Assembly: GCF_020283565.1 (NCBI RefSeq)
Contig: NC_060061.1
Span: 42,507,362 to 42,571,361, forward strand
DNA from: Trifolium pratense
Taxonomy: Eukaryota; Streptophyta; Magnoliopsida; Fabales; Fabaceae
DNA: 64,000 bases
Reading direction: 5' to 3'
A model generated the notes under the pieces. It had not been told where the DNA came from. It searched no databases and saw only the letters and a list, made by a program, of their open reading frames with translations. This document shows, in pieces, positions 1 to 11,400 of this stretch. A program made the position numbers and the translations under genes. How positions within the stretch are numbered: the first letter of the stretch is position 1; the number at the start of each line of letters is the position of its first letter.

Positions 1-1192
1 AAGTTGGATGAGCTAATATAATTTCTTAAAAATTAATTATAATATCAATTTTTCTTAATATTCATGAAAAAATGTCAATAGGACATATAATAGGGGACAA
101 AAGTACTACAAGTTATGTTGATAAAGTTAACATTAATTTATTTATTTTTTCTTATTTTAAATGTTTATAAATATATTTCGTTATTTATTGGTGCCAAACA
201 AAGTACTAGTCGTGAATCCCTCGTGTGAGGTTGTCATGGTTACACGAAGACTCCTACAATAAACACTAATCCTTTAATCTTTTAGTTCAACAATTATAAA
301 AAAATAAATCATTTTCTTTTTGCCCAAGCTACGAAGGAAACTTAGTTGGGATAAAATTAAAAACACATACTCTGAGTCTGAGAGATGATGTCAGTCTCAC
401 ATGCAAGAATTATTTCTATACTAAAAATATTACATTATATATTTAGAGTTAGAATTCGAAAATTCTCAATTTATATAAGAAAAAAAATAGTTATAAAATT
501 ACTTGAAAACAAAATATAAATAAAATAATTTTGAGATGATTTGTTTAATTCATTTTAAAGTAATATATAAATTTATAGTACTACTTTTTATTGAAATTGA
601 AATAACTAAAACTAGTAATTAATAGTTAATATTAGTGATACAATTTTTTTTTAAACAAAAATCGAATTATGGCAATGTTTACCGTATGGATAATTGTGGA
701 TATGTTTAATAGTGTTGGATTATGAAGTTTAAAAGATCATTTACATTAAATCAAGAGCTAAAACTTAGTATTTTCTCGTCCCAAAACTTTAGTTTTTTTG
801 GAGTTTTGCATGAAGATTAAGAAATGATAAGTAAAGTCATTTTTACCCTTACTTTATTAAGAAAGAGAAAATATATTTAATTAATGTTTTAACTTTTGTA
901 AGGGTATAAATGATAAAGTATCACTAAATGTGTATTAGTTTCTTAAAATGACTAAAATTTTGAGAGAAAATTAAAAAGCTAAAAAGACTAAGAGTGTGTT
1001 TGGATGAGGGATTCTAGAAATTCAAGAGATTTTAAATACTAGGCAATTCAATTGATTCAATTGAATTCCCTTGATTTTCAAATTTCAGTGTTTGGATAAA
1101 GTGTTGAAATTCCATCAATTGTAAAATTCTTTGTTTGGGTAATGTAATCGAATTTCCTTTATTTAATTTTATTTATTTTAATAAAATCGACC

Positions 1193-1345
1193 CTAAATCC
1201 AAAAATCGGCAGAAAAAATCCAAAATCGGTCAAAAACCATAAATCGGCTGAAAAACCTAAAATCGACTATAAACCATAAAATCGGTCGAAAAACCTAAAA
1301 TCAGGCAAAAATCATAAAATCGGCCGAAAAACCGAAAATATCGGA
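1193..1345. repeat. Degenerate short tandem repeat (aaaatcggc/gaaaaacc type)
   Basis: About six to seven imperfect copies of a roughly 20-26 base unit follow each other, each with a core like 'aaatcggycgaaaaaccta'. Spacing and sequence vary between copies, so this is an old or slipped minisatellite. No coding potential is evident. Confidence 0.65.
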
Positions 1346-2199
1346 CAGGACGGACGTGGTAGTACATACTGATAGAGAAACATCACACACTTGCCACATT
1401 ACATAATAGCATTGTTATGTTATTATAGGTCAGAAGCAGTTACCCCCTTGTGAATGAATCTAACGAGTAACGATGACCTCACGAGAGAGGAAAAGTCAAT
1501 TGCAATGCAAAGTACAAACAAAAGATAAATGCTAACATGTACTTTAAGCGTATTTACCATTTTATAGGCAAAAATGTATTTTCTAAATTCATGATACTTG
1601 GTATCATTTTTTTTTCTATTTTTTTTATAAAATATATTGTTTGGATAATATTTCCAAAATAATTATACAAGAGTGAAAGGCAAACGGATAACAAGCTGCG
1701 TCGCTAATCTTTTTTTGGATGGCAAAACCAATCATTTCTAGATTCATTATATATTTAATGTATTTGGTCCATAATATAAATAAGATACATTAAATATACA
1801 ATAAAACTAAAAATTATATTTTTGCTTATAAAGTGTACATAATAAAAAATTTAATATAGAAATTAGTATTCTTAAAAGTTGTGCATTTAAATTTTTAAAA
1901 ATCAAAATATTATTTTTTAATGCAAAAAATTCTACTTCTAAGCTTCTTTACACTTGCTCTTAAGACGCACATCAACAAGATCCAACACCAAATGACGAGT
2001 TTGATCTATTAATAATAAAAGAAGGAATGAAACAACTTCACTTATAACGTGTTTAATTTAAGATCAATCAAACTAGAAACAAATGAACTAACCAAAGAAT
2101 GATATTCTTATAATTCATAAAATCATGAAACAACTTTTTGTGATAAATTAAAGTTAACTAAATCAACCAAACGTTAGTTGTTTGGTAATAAAAAAAAAA

Positions 2200-2400
2200 C
2201 CAATCGTTAGTTGGTCCAGTAATGGTGATTGACATTGGACTTGGTAGAGAATACCACAGTTCGATTTCTCGCAATTACGATCAGAAGGAGTTGAAAAACC
2301 ACTTGATTGCAAAACTGACTTCCGAACCAGATTAGAAGATCCAATAACCCAGATCCTAGTGGTAAAACCTAAAAATAATAAAATTAGATAAATCTTATTC
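2200..2400 (+). repeat. SINE-like (tRNA-derived) repeat remnant
   Basis: A stretch near 2206-2218 resembles a pol III box A (ttagttggtccag). The stretch at 2258-2268 (agttcgatttc) resembles a box B, at about the spacing found in tRNA-derived SINEs. The region looks like a repeat I associate with legume genomes, from memory and not checked. The minus-strand open frame across it is not considered a gene. Confidence 0.35.
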
Positions 2401-2410
2401 ATAACTAATG

Positions 2411-2504
2411 CACGTGAAAAAAATTCGATTGAATGAGAAAATGATGTGTAACAGATATTTCCAACTAAGATTAATTATGGGTAACATAGAAACTCATACT
2501 GTAT
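2411..2504. repeat. Left copy of a short tandem duplication split by the retrotransposon
   Basis: This segment (a 'gtgaaaaaaattcgattga' core, then 'atttccaacta', then 'ggtaacatagaaact') recurs in diverged form at about 16577-16860 on the far side of the retrotransposon. The element therefore inserted inside a pre-existing direct duplication of roughly 130 bp. The left copy lacks about 190 bp that are present in the right copy. Confidence 0.6.
2500..2504. other. Target-site duplication, left copy (TGTAT)
   Basis: The five bases before the LTR match the five bases after the other LTR at 16540-16544. Five-base duplications are what LTR-retrotransposon integrases make. Confidence 0.93.
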
Positions 2505-3286
2505 TGTTTACGTTGGAATTTGGTAAACAACCGCTAGTTTAAGTATTTAAACTCGCGAGATCAACTAGTAAATCTCAGGACAATTTTGTGTTTGTTCGTT
2601 TCAAGAAAACTGTTTGAAGGTTCGTTTGAATAAGGAAACGAACACTTAGGAATTAAAATATTTTAAAGCACACACGAGAAACTAATTCGAATCGCCTCGA
2701 AGTAGCAGTTTCTCAAGCAAGTATCTGGATTCAGACTTAGAAAAAATTACTGGAAAACAAATTGCATTGCATTGAATGAAAAACAATTACAAATAAAGAT
2801 GGTTCACAAAACATACATTTCTCCTTCGAATTCCGTTCGTTCGATCGCTGAGTACTTAGAATTTTTAGAGAGAAAGTTTGTATAAATTTTGTGACCATTG
2901 TTCAGAATGAAAAACTACTATAAATACTACTACTAAGTGGTAACTGTTTCTTGATCATCTGGACGCTCCTTCATTTGCCACGTCGACCACGTTCTCCACT
3001 TTCATCTTTCATTTCTTCAGCGCGCGCCAAGACCTTTTGGGCCGTTCGTTGTTTCTTTTTTGGGCTTGGCCCAACTATCTCTCGATTCGATTTTGCGCCT
3101 TCGATAGCCTCCTGGTAAAACCAAAACTATACGCATCCTCTACAGCTCTCGAAACGCTTTTCTGCTTCGACATAGGGAGTTCTCGACACCAACTTTGAAA
3201 GTTTTGTTTTGATAATATAACCTCCAAAATAAATATTGGACCCACCAATTATATTTAATTGATAAATACCAAATTTATGTCCAACA
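2505..3286 (-). repeat. 3' LTR of the Tat-lineage element
   Basis: This is 782 bp, TG...CA, at a constant offset of 13,253 bases from the other LTR. I saw no mismatch by eye. A plus-strand TATAAATA lies at 2919-2926, pointing toward the antisense PMD gene. Confidence 0.96.
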
Positions 3287-3291
3287 AATTG

Positions 3292-3302
3292 CCCCCCAAA
3301 AA
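3292..3302 (-). other. Polypurine tract next to the 3' LTR
   Basis: On the minus strand this reads T/G-rich TTTTTGGGGGG, five bases before the start of the 3' LTR. That is the expected place for the plus-strand DNA primer of an LTR retrotransposon and confirms the element's orientation. Confidence 0.8.
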
Positions 3303-3521
3303 TGCCATTTTCGACGGTGTCTATCGAAAGAGGAAGTGGCATTTTTGAAAGTATTAATGGATAACTTTCTTTTCCATTTATCTCTCCTATCGTTTAGGCT
3401 GCCATTCAAAACTTTGGATTGGCTCCAAAACTTGTTTTTCTTTCCACCTGTCCAGGGGTTTGGACACTTGTCAACATAGGAAGTTGAAAAAATTTGCTAT
3501 TTTCCTCAATCCGTGTGCCTC

Positions 3522-3529
3522 TATAAATA
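3522..3529 (+). promoter_or_regulatory. TATA box of the antisense PMD gene
   Basis: A perfect TATAAATA lies 249 bases before the ATG at 3778, followed by a pyrimidine-rich leader. It lies inside the retrotransposon but on the strand opposite to gag-pol, so the PMD gene appears to have its own promoter. Confidence 0.6.
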
Positions 3530-3777
3530 GCCAGATTCTTCCTTTATTGCGTTTTTCTCCAATTTTTGCTCTGTCAACTGTTCATCTTCTTCTTCATCTT
3601 CTGCGATTCTTTCTTGAATTCTTGCTTCCAAAAGACTTCTTGTCTTCACTTTTCTACTTATCACCCAGTCATCAACTTTCTTTTCACTCGGATTTTCCTC
3701 AACCGTTGCAAACAACCTGTGATTCCCAAATTTAACCCTAATCACCATTCTTTCACGCCATCTTTATACCTTCATCA

Positions 3778-6700
3778 ATGGCGTCAGATTCAGGTGTCAG
3801 AAAATTCCTTCCTTACGCCGGTAAGTGGACCGCCGCCACTCTTTCTTCTTACGATGAGGATGTGGTTCCAGAACCATCGTTGCGTCTGGACTTGCAAAAG
3901 TTTTGGGAAAGTCAATTAATCTTTCCTTATTCTGTTGATAACCTCGTGCATGCATTTGGGGGACCCAAGCCAAGTGATAAAAGTCGGAATTCCAAGGTTT
4001 TGTCTGTTTTTCCTGTTTATAAGCCTTGTGTTCCTAGGGTTTTCATTAGTGAACCCTATAATTTTAGCTATATCAAGGCGCCTAACAGAGTGTTTCGATC
4101 AGCTCCTTCTTTGAATGATCAATACCTTGGCTGGTTAGACAGGGTACAACGTGATAAGGCTGACATTTGGCAAGCCTGTGGTATTTATGACCTTATTCAG
4201 CTTTCTCGGACAGGCCTTAAATATCAGCAAGAGATGATTATTGCTGCTTTACACTTCTTTGAGTCTTCCACCAACACTTTCCACTTCGAATGTGGCATGA
4301 TGACTCCTACACTGCTGGATGTTGCTGCCATTACTGGCTTATCGCCTCTTGGCGACACTTACGATCCTTGCAAAGCTTCCGACACCATCAAATTCGACTT
4401 TCGAAACAAGTCTTACTCTAAATACATCGTGGAGAATCGAAAGACTAGTGATGAAGTAAGTGACGAAGAACACATCGCTTTCTTAACCTTATGGCTATCG
4501 CAGTATGTCTTCTGCACTCAATCTCTCCAAGTAGCCAAGAAATTCATCCCTATGGCTATTCAATTACATGAGTGCCAGCAATTCAACTTCGCTCGGCTTA
4601 TTCTTGGATGTCTTTATGAATCCATGAGGGATGCTTGTGAACATCTTAAAAGAACAGGTGATGGATCCACCTTTTTAGGTGCTGGCCCTTTCTGGTTACT
4701 GCAATTATGGCTAACTGCCACTTTTCATGCTGAGCTTGACCTTTTCTTGCCTGAGCCATACTATGAGGAATCAAGAACACGTCGAGTCGAAGGCACGAGG
4801 TTGGCGAGAATGGTGCCTAGGGAAAGAGGCCTTGGTTATGATGTGGCTTTCCAACAGTATTTTAATACTTTTCTCAGCCTGAAGAAGTTCAAGCCTAGCT
4901 TTGCTCCCTTTGTGGATAGGCCACTTGGTCCTCCTTGGTTTACTCACAGATTTCCTTCTCCACCAGAATTTGAGATGGTAACCAACAGCATTTGGAATGC
5001 TTACTTGATGCCTACAGTCTTGTCTTGTCGAATTGGCTTGACCTCTGGAGATTTTGGGTTAGTTGGCTACTTCCCAAACCTGGTGTCTCGCCAATTTGGC
5101 TTAACTCAAATACTCCCTAAGAGCATATACTTGGAAGAGAGGGAGGTTTGTTTAGGCAAGCATGGCATGACAGAACCACAGTTCTATTCATTCTTGAACC
5201 ACTTCAATCAGCCTTCTTATGAGCTTACCCCATTCGACTTCGCTCCCTCACATGCCTGCACTAGGGAATTTTTTACCTGGTGGTCTCGACACTATGAAGG
5301 ACGCCTGGTTGACAAGACTGCCTTACTCACTGCTATCTCTAATGGGTTCGACTCATCTATTTTGAACAAGATTAAGTCGAAATTGAACGCCAGAGGTATT
5401 CTTTTAGTTTTACTTTTACTTGCATCATTTTTACCTTGCGTGCTTTTCTCTTATGCGCACCTCTTCGATGCAGGGAGTAAGTCGAAGGCAGGTTCCAGCG
5501 ACTCTAGCAAGCCTCTTCCTCCACCATCTAAGGTTGAACTACAGGTAGGCTTTTATCTTCTTGTGGCTTCTCACACTTCTGTAAGATTTCTATGTTAACT
5601 TTGATATGCCCTTCCTAGATTGCTTCACGCAAGAGGCCTCATTCAACTGAAACTCCTTCTGTTTCGAAAAAACAAAAGCCTGTTCCAGCCACTTGTTCGA
5701 GTGCTCCAGATAAGGTACTTATCTAGCAAAAGACTTTTCTCTTCTTTTCCTTACCTGCGAACTTACGGAGTTGTGGCTTGCAGGATATTCCTGTTCTCTC
5801 GACCATCCCCGAACAGACTACCGTTGTTACTACTCAAGATCTTTCTCCCAGTGCTGAACCCATTACTGATGAGAAAAAGAAAAAGAAGAAGAAGAAGAAA
5901 GAACGCCAACCCACCCAAGAAAGTACTCCTGAGCGCAAGTCCTCTGAGATTGAGGCACAACCTGATACTCTGGCATCACCTGAAGATCCTCCTTTGGAAC
6001 AATCGGAGAGGAAGAAAAAGAAGAAAAAGAAACAGAAAAAATCTCCTGCTGCAACTACTGTTGTCGAGGCTTCTGCTACTGCAAAAGAAACAACTTCACA
6101 ACCTGAAGCTTCTGCTACCCCTCAAACCCAAGTAAGCCATTCTTATTTCTTGTTACTTCTCCAGCTTTTGGCTGTGTTACTCATTCTTTCATGGTTTTAT
6201 TTGTTTCAGCCACAAAACTCTGCTCAAGTTATTTCTCAGGATGAGCCTACTCCTAGCAAAGCGGCGGAGGGGGTGGTCGAAGGACCAAGCGATGCACATC
6301 CTGAAGATGTTGCAGAAAAAATCCCATCTCCTCAGCCTGTCGGAACGGCCATTCTTGCTGAAACCTCACCACCGCCCAAGGCTCCTGGCTCGCCTCACCG
6401 CGCTTTCGAAGATGACAACCTTAAGCCTGACAATGAAGAAGACCAACTCGATCAAAGCTTACCACAACAGAATCCTTCGACAAATCCTGCCCAAGTATTG
6501 GCTGATAATGATCCTCCAACCAACTTTCAAGCTGACCCCATTGCTAATACTGAACAAAGGCCAACAGTTGATGGCGAGCACTCCACTACCAATCAACCAC
6601 AACCAAGTGGGTCAAACCATGAGTCTAGTTCACCCAGTGCTGGCACTTTCGACTCTGAAGATGGGAACTCCTATATTGGTGATTCACTTGGTGAAGAGGG

Positions 6701-7511
6701 AACTTCCGTGTCGAAGCCATTTCCTACTGTTGTCCTGCCAGCTGAACTTGCTAAAGAGTTAAAAGATTTAACTCCCGTAGATGCACTTAGCAAGCTTTTA
6801 TCAAGCTATGGCACCTCTAGCTCCGCTGTTGAGGACACAAAGGGTAGGGAAGATGTACTTGAGCAAGAACAGTTTGAGCATGAAATCAGGTTCAGGAGAG
6901 AAATTCTTAATGGGGATATGCTGGGCTTGCTTGAGCGTGACTCTTCTATATATTACAACATCAAAGCCCTTTTTCGCAAGCTGCAGAACCCAAGGACTGA
7001 CGAAGCCATGTTCCTTCTAGTGACTCAGGCTGAAACCTTTTTAGAACAATTCGTTAGTCAATCTCAGCTCCTAACCAGGACTAGCAGCCTTTTGACATCT
7101 CTGCTTGCCACCCAGCAACACCATTTCGAGCAAGCTAATAGTTGCAATGCAGAGGTCACAACTATCAAGGCTGCCTCTGATGAAGCTCTTGAGCAACTTG
7201 TGGCTTGTGAGAACAATATTGCTCAATGGCAATCTGAAATCGAAGCGCTAAAGGCAAAGATTCGACAAGAGGAGGCTAAGATGGAAAAGCTAGCTGCAGT
7301 GGCTATTGAAGCACAAAAGGTTAAGCTTGATGAGCTAGCACGTGAAGGTATCCAACACTACAGTGATGGTCTAGCTGTCCAGAAGCGAGTTGAGCACCTT
7401 GCTAGTGATAAGGAAATGCTACAACGTAAACTGGCGTCCATTCGAACTCAGTATTACCAATTTCAAGCGGCCAATCGAAAGCCTCCTTCAACATCCCAAC
7501 AACAACCTTGA
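3778..7511 (+). CDS. Plant mobile domain (PMD) protein, five-exon gene antisense inside the retrotransposon
   Basis: Deduced exons are 3778-5395, 5474-5544, 5619-5714, 5784-6131 and 6210-7511. All introns are GT-AG and the phases agree, giving 1144 aa. The first ~540 residues are PMD-like: a W-rich N-terminal part, then an 'FHFECGMMTPTLLDVAAITGL' style core near residues 168-188, typical of the aminotransferase-like PMD family. The middle is low-complexity, with two poly-lysine blocks and Pro/Glu/Ser-rich sequence. The last ~200 residues are predicted coiled coil. Host PMD proteins such as MAIN/MAIL1 are nuclear and act in silencing and gene regulation; PMD copies in transposons have no settled role. 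Introns 1 and 4 are both 78 bases, in frame, stop-free and hydrophobic when read through. The ATG context (tcaATGG) is good. Confidence 0.8.
5396..5473 (+). other. Intron 1 of the PMD gene (in-frame, stop-free)
   Basis: The donor is G|GTATT and the acceptor GATGCAG|GG. It is 78 bases and contains no stop. If retained it would add 26 mostly hydrophobic residues (Leu/Val rich), which is unlike the surrounding soluble protein. Splicing it out keeps the frame. Confidence 0.7.
6132..6209 (+). other. Intron 4 of the PMD gene (in-frame, stop-free)
   Basis: The donor is CAA|GTAAGC and the acceptor TTTCAG|CC. It is 78 bases, in frame and without a stop. Retention would insert a Leu-rich, membrane-like stretch between two charged low-complexity blocks, so splicing is the more natural reading. 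Confidence 0.7.
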
Positions 7512-7882
7512 CTTTATAAATTTTCCTTTTAGTCTCAAGTTTTTTTTTCTTTTGGATGTCGTAATTGTAAATCTTTTAACACTAGCAACTGTCAAACAAT
7601 TTCGTACATGCCTTTTGAATGCATGCCTGTTTTGGCTTTTTAATGCTGCATGTTCATATATTGGCTGAGTATTTTATTCCTTTGTTGTTGTTTGCTTTCC
7701 TTCTTCTGGGCCACTTTCCAAAGCCTTATTAATGGCACTTTGTAAGGAATGAAGCGAACATGTTTCCAAAGCAGTCAACATAATTAACTACATGGCTTTG
7801 AGCATTAATGCAATAGCATTTCCTATGCAAACTGAACGTGGTTAGTTGTAACTGCCTAGCTATTAACGCGTATTAATCCTTC
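7512..7882 (+). other. Spacer between the two antisense genes
   Basis: This should hold the 3' UTR of the PMD gene and the promoter of the next small gene. I see no open frame of note and no canonical AATAAA that I can assign with confidence to the PMD gene. Confidence 0.4.
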
Positions 7883-7890
7883 TATAAATA
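7883..7890 (+). promoter_or_regulatory. TATA box of the small antisense gene
   Basis: A perfect TATAAATA lies 76 bases before the ATG at 7959. With an AATAAA at 8392-8397 after the stop, it frames the small ORF as a complete transcription unit. Confidence 0.6.
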
Positions 7891-7958
7891 CCCACGCCTT
7901 GCAACTCTTTTGTTCAGCACTTTGCACCAATTAACGCATCAACACCTCTCCACAAAGA

Positions 7959-8309
7959 ATGGATAACAAGAAAGATCTTCCTTCCTCTGCCCCGAGCTCA
8001 AGCACACCACGTCCTCTTGGAAGGGGACGAATCAAGATTCCAGCTTCCAAACCTCCACGCACTAGAATCCTTCGCCCTAGGCCGGCACCAGCCAAGGTAG
8101 TAGAAACCATAATTCTCTCTTCTGATTCTTCAAGCTCTAGTTCAGATGATGAAGATGAAGACTACCTCAAGTTCCTCAGTACCCTAGAGCCTGATGAAGA
8201 ATACCCAGGAACTCCAACTCCTTCTTCTGAGGATGAAGACTCTCAGATCTCAGAACTTTCCAATTCTGATTCAAAGGATGAGGGAACTCGGGTTCAGGGT
8301 AAACCTTAA
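7959..8309 (+). CDS. Small acidic Ser-rich protein, antisense inside the retrotransposon
   Basis: This encodes 116 aa, unspliced, and I do not recognise the family. The N-terminal half is basic and Pro/Arg-rich (residues 1-50, with an 'RGRIKIPASKPPRTR' style block). It is followed by a Ser run and an Asp/Glu-rich C-terminal half with many potential acidic phosphorylation sites, so it is probably disordered. A TATA box lies 76 bases upstream and AATAAA lies 83 bases after the stop. It is on the same strand as the PMD gene and converges with the end of pol, whose stop codon is at 8448. Extra ORFs between pol and the 3' LTR are a known trait of Tat-lineage elements; I cannot assign a function to this one. 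Confidence 0.55.
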   Translation: MDNKKDLPSSAPSSSTPRPLGRGRIKIPASKPPRTRILRPRPAPAKVVETIILSSDSSSSSSDDEDEDYLKFLSTLEPDEEYPGTPTPSSEDEDSQISELSNSDSKDEGTRVQGKP

Positions 8310-8391
8310 ATGGTTACCCTTCAACATTCAACCAATTCTTGTACTTTCTTGAACATTCTTGAATGATTGGTTGTATTGTTGATTTTGTATG

Positions 8392-8397
8392 AATAAA
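8392..8397 (+). terminator. Poly(A) signal AATAAA of the small antisense gene
   Basis: A canonical AATAAA lies 83 bases downstream of the small ORF and 51 bases before the end of the convergent pol ORF. Confidence 0.5.
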
Positions 8398-8447
8398 AAT
8401 TGATTCTTGGCATTTTCTTTTACCATCTTGCAAATTTTATCCTTGCG

Positions 8448-11400
8448 TTATTCATTTTTTATGGTTATTTCTTGCAACATTGGCTTGTATTTCTTTAAAT
8501 ATTTGCCATTCATGTTGACTGAACGTTTCTCAGGAGTTAACTCTTCAATCTCATAAGCTCCATTTGACAAAACTTGAGAAATCTTAAATGGTCCTTCCCA
8601 ATTGGGTGACCATTTTCCAAAGACTCGATCTCGTCTGTCCATGGGGAGGATGACTTTCCAAACTAAGTCTCCTACGTCAAAGAGTTTGGATTTAACCCTT
8701 TTGTTATATGCTCTAGCAATTCGTTCTTTTTGTCGAATCAAAGCATCTAACGCCTGCAACCTTTCCTCATCCACGTCTGTTAATTCATCTAACATTATGT
8801 TCTCATAGTGATCAGGAGGTAGTTCCCATTGCCTTTGTACTCGAATCGACTGCATCATTATTTCAACAGGTAACACGGCATCGTGACCATATGTTAGTCG
8901 AAAAGGTGTCGAACCTGTTGACTCTTTAGGAGAATTCCTACATGCCCATAGGACTTGGTCCAGGGTCTTATGCCAATTCTTTGGTTTTTGGGCAACGTGC
9001 TTTTTAATTAAACTAATTATAACCTTGTTGGCTGCTTCAACTTGGCCATTTGCTTGAGCATAATAAGGCGTCGAAGTCATTAGCTTAAAACCTGATTGTT
9101 CAGCAAAATCTTGCATCTTTCGACCAACAAACACCGTTCCTTGGTCAGTAGTGATCGTCTCAGGAAGCCCAAACCTATAAATAATATGGTCTTGGATAAA
9201 ACTGATCACTGTTTCCTGATCCACATTTGTTAGGGCAACAGCCTCTATCCATTTGGTAAAATAATCAATCCCAACTAGTATATAGCGCTGGTTCTTGGAT
9301 GACGCGGGCCTTATCTCACCAATTAAATCTAAAGCCCAGCCTCTAAAAGGCCAAGGTTTGATAATCGAATGCAACACACTGGCAGGGACGTGTTGTATCC
9401 CCGCGTGTTTTTGACACTCTTGACAACCTTTCGCATATTCTATGCAGTCCTTAAGCATGGAAGGCCAATACAAGCCTTGTCGAAACAAAAGCCATTTCAT
9501 TTTATGGCCTGCTTGATGGGCACCGCAGGCTCCACTATGGGCGTTTGACATTGCTACATACGCTTCGTTTTCATTTAGGCATTTCAACAAAACCCCTTCA
9601 GGAGTCTTCTTAAATAGTTCATTTCCCATGATTGTGTAATTCAAGGCTCTATACTTAACCTTCCTATCGGCTGTACCTGTTGGATTTTCTATGTATTTAA
9701 CAATGGGTTGTCTCCAATCCGTGTCAGCCAAATTGTCAATCACGAAGACTTCAGTCATTGCTTCATCAAAGTGTGCATCAGCCCTTTCGACCTTTGGTTC
9801 ATTTGCCCCCAGCTGATGGGGTATTACCTCACATGAGATTAGTTTTTCTTTAATTTCAACTATCTCATCTAATTTTTTCCCCGTTACCTTATAACCAGAA
9901 GCAATTTGGGCTAAGTCATTTGCTTCTTGGTTTTCGATTCGAGGCACGTGTTGAATGTCACATGAATCAAACCGTTTTAGTAGCGAGAAGGCAATGACAA
10001 AGTATTTCATCAAATGTTCTTGAATGCATTTATATTCCTTTGTCAATTGTCTTATTACTAACTCAGAATCTCCTCTGATTTTAACATGTTTTGCCCCCAA
10101 GTCCAAAATAATCTTTAGACCTACAATTAAAGCCTCGTACTCGGCTTCATTATTGGAGCAAGTTCCATTAATCTTGTACTTAAACTTTGTTGGAATCTTT
10201 GAAGGAGAAATGATTAAGATTCCAATTCCTGTACCATGTTTGTGCTTCGAGCCATCAAAGTACAATATCCAAGGTTCATGTTCTACGTATGTTATTGGGG
10301 TCTCAGCCACCGAGTGGTCAACAAGGAAGTCAGCCACCACTTGACCTTTTACAGCCCTCAGGGGTTGGTACGTCAATGAATATTCAGTTAAAGCTAAAGC
10401 CCATTTCCCAATTCGACTATGCAAAATTGGTTTTAATAACATATGCTTAATGATGTCAAAATGGGAATAAACATAAACATGAACTGGTTTGATATATTGC
10501 TTAAGTTTGGTACAAGAGAAATACAAACATAGACAAAGCTTTTCAATTGGACTATATCTAGTCTCAGCATCATTCAAGATTCTACTTAGATAGTAAATAA
10601 CCTTTTCTACGCCATTTTCATCCTCTTGTGCGAGCATGCTTCCAATAGTCGAATCTGATGCTGCGATGTACAACTTCATTGCTTTGTTTCGAATAGGAGG
10701 CATTAAAGTTGGAGGCTTCGACAAGTATGCCTTAATATCATCAAATGCCTTTTGTTGTTCCATTCCCCATTCAAATACATCACCTTTCTTGAGCCTCAGC
10801 AGTGGAGAAAAAGGTTGAGCTTTACCACTTAGGTTTGATATAAACCTTCTCAAGAAATTGACCTTTCCTAGCAAAGATTGAAGCTGTTTCTTCGTTCCTG
10901 GAGGTTCTGTCTCCATGATAGCCTTTGTCTTATTTTGGTTAATTTCTATGCCCTTCTTATGCACAACAAAGCCAAGGAAATCTCCTGCATGTACACAAAA
11001 AGCACATTTCAGTGGATTCATTTTTAATCCACATTTTCTCATTCTTTCGAACGATTTTTTAAGATGTTCGATATGTTCATCCTGGGAAGCGGATTTCACA
11101 ACAATATCATCAATATAAACCTGCATAAATATTTCGATAAAATCATGAAAAATTAAGTTCATAGCTCTTTGGTATGTTGCTCCAGCATTTTTCAATCCAA
11201 AAGGCATCACCACCCACTCATAGGTGCCTAAAGCACCAGGGCAACGAAATGCGGTTTTTGGCACATCATCTTCATCAATAAAGATTTGATTATAACCTGA
11301 ATAGCCATCTAACATACTCAAATATTCATGCCCTGCTGCTGAATCAACTAACATTTCGGCTACAGGCATGGAATATTCATCCTTAGGTGTAGCATTATTC

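Larger units (their letters stand above)
1..2410. other. Intergenic AT-rich DNA, no gene recognised
   Basis: No open frame here resembles a protein I recognise, and none has plausible exon structure. The stretch is AT-rich with many homopolymer runs. It contains a degenerate tandem repeat near 1193-1345 and a SINE-like remnant near 2200-2400, both listed separately. The part around 990-1190 repeats phrases such as 'gtttggat', which occur in many legume MITEs, but I could not close a pair of terminal inverted repeats. Confidence 0.6.

Noticed and set aside
3127..3342. Minus-strand 71-codon frame over the LTR end
   Set aside because: Crosses the LTR edge and the polypurine tract; no protein character.
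5620..6135. Frame of 171 codons rich in Leu/Arg/Lys
   Set aside because: Other-frame reading of PMD exons 3-4 and their introns.
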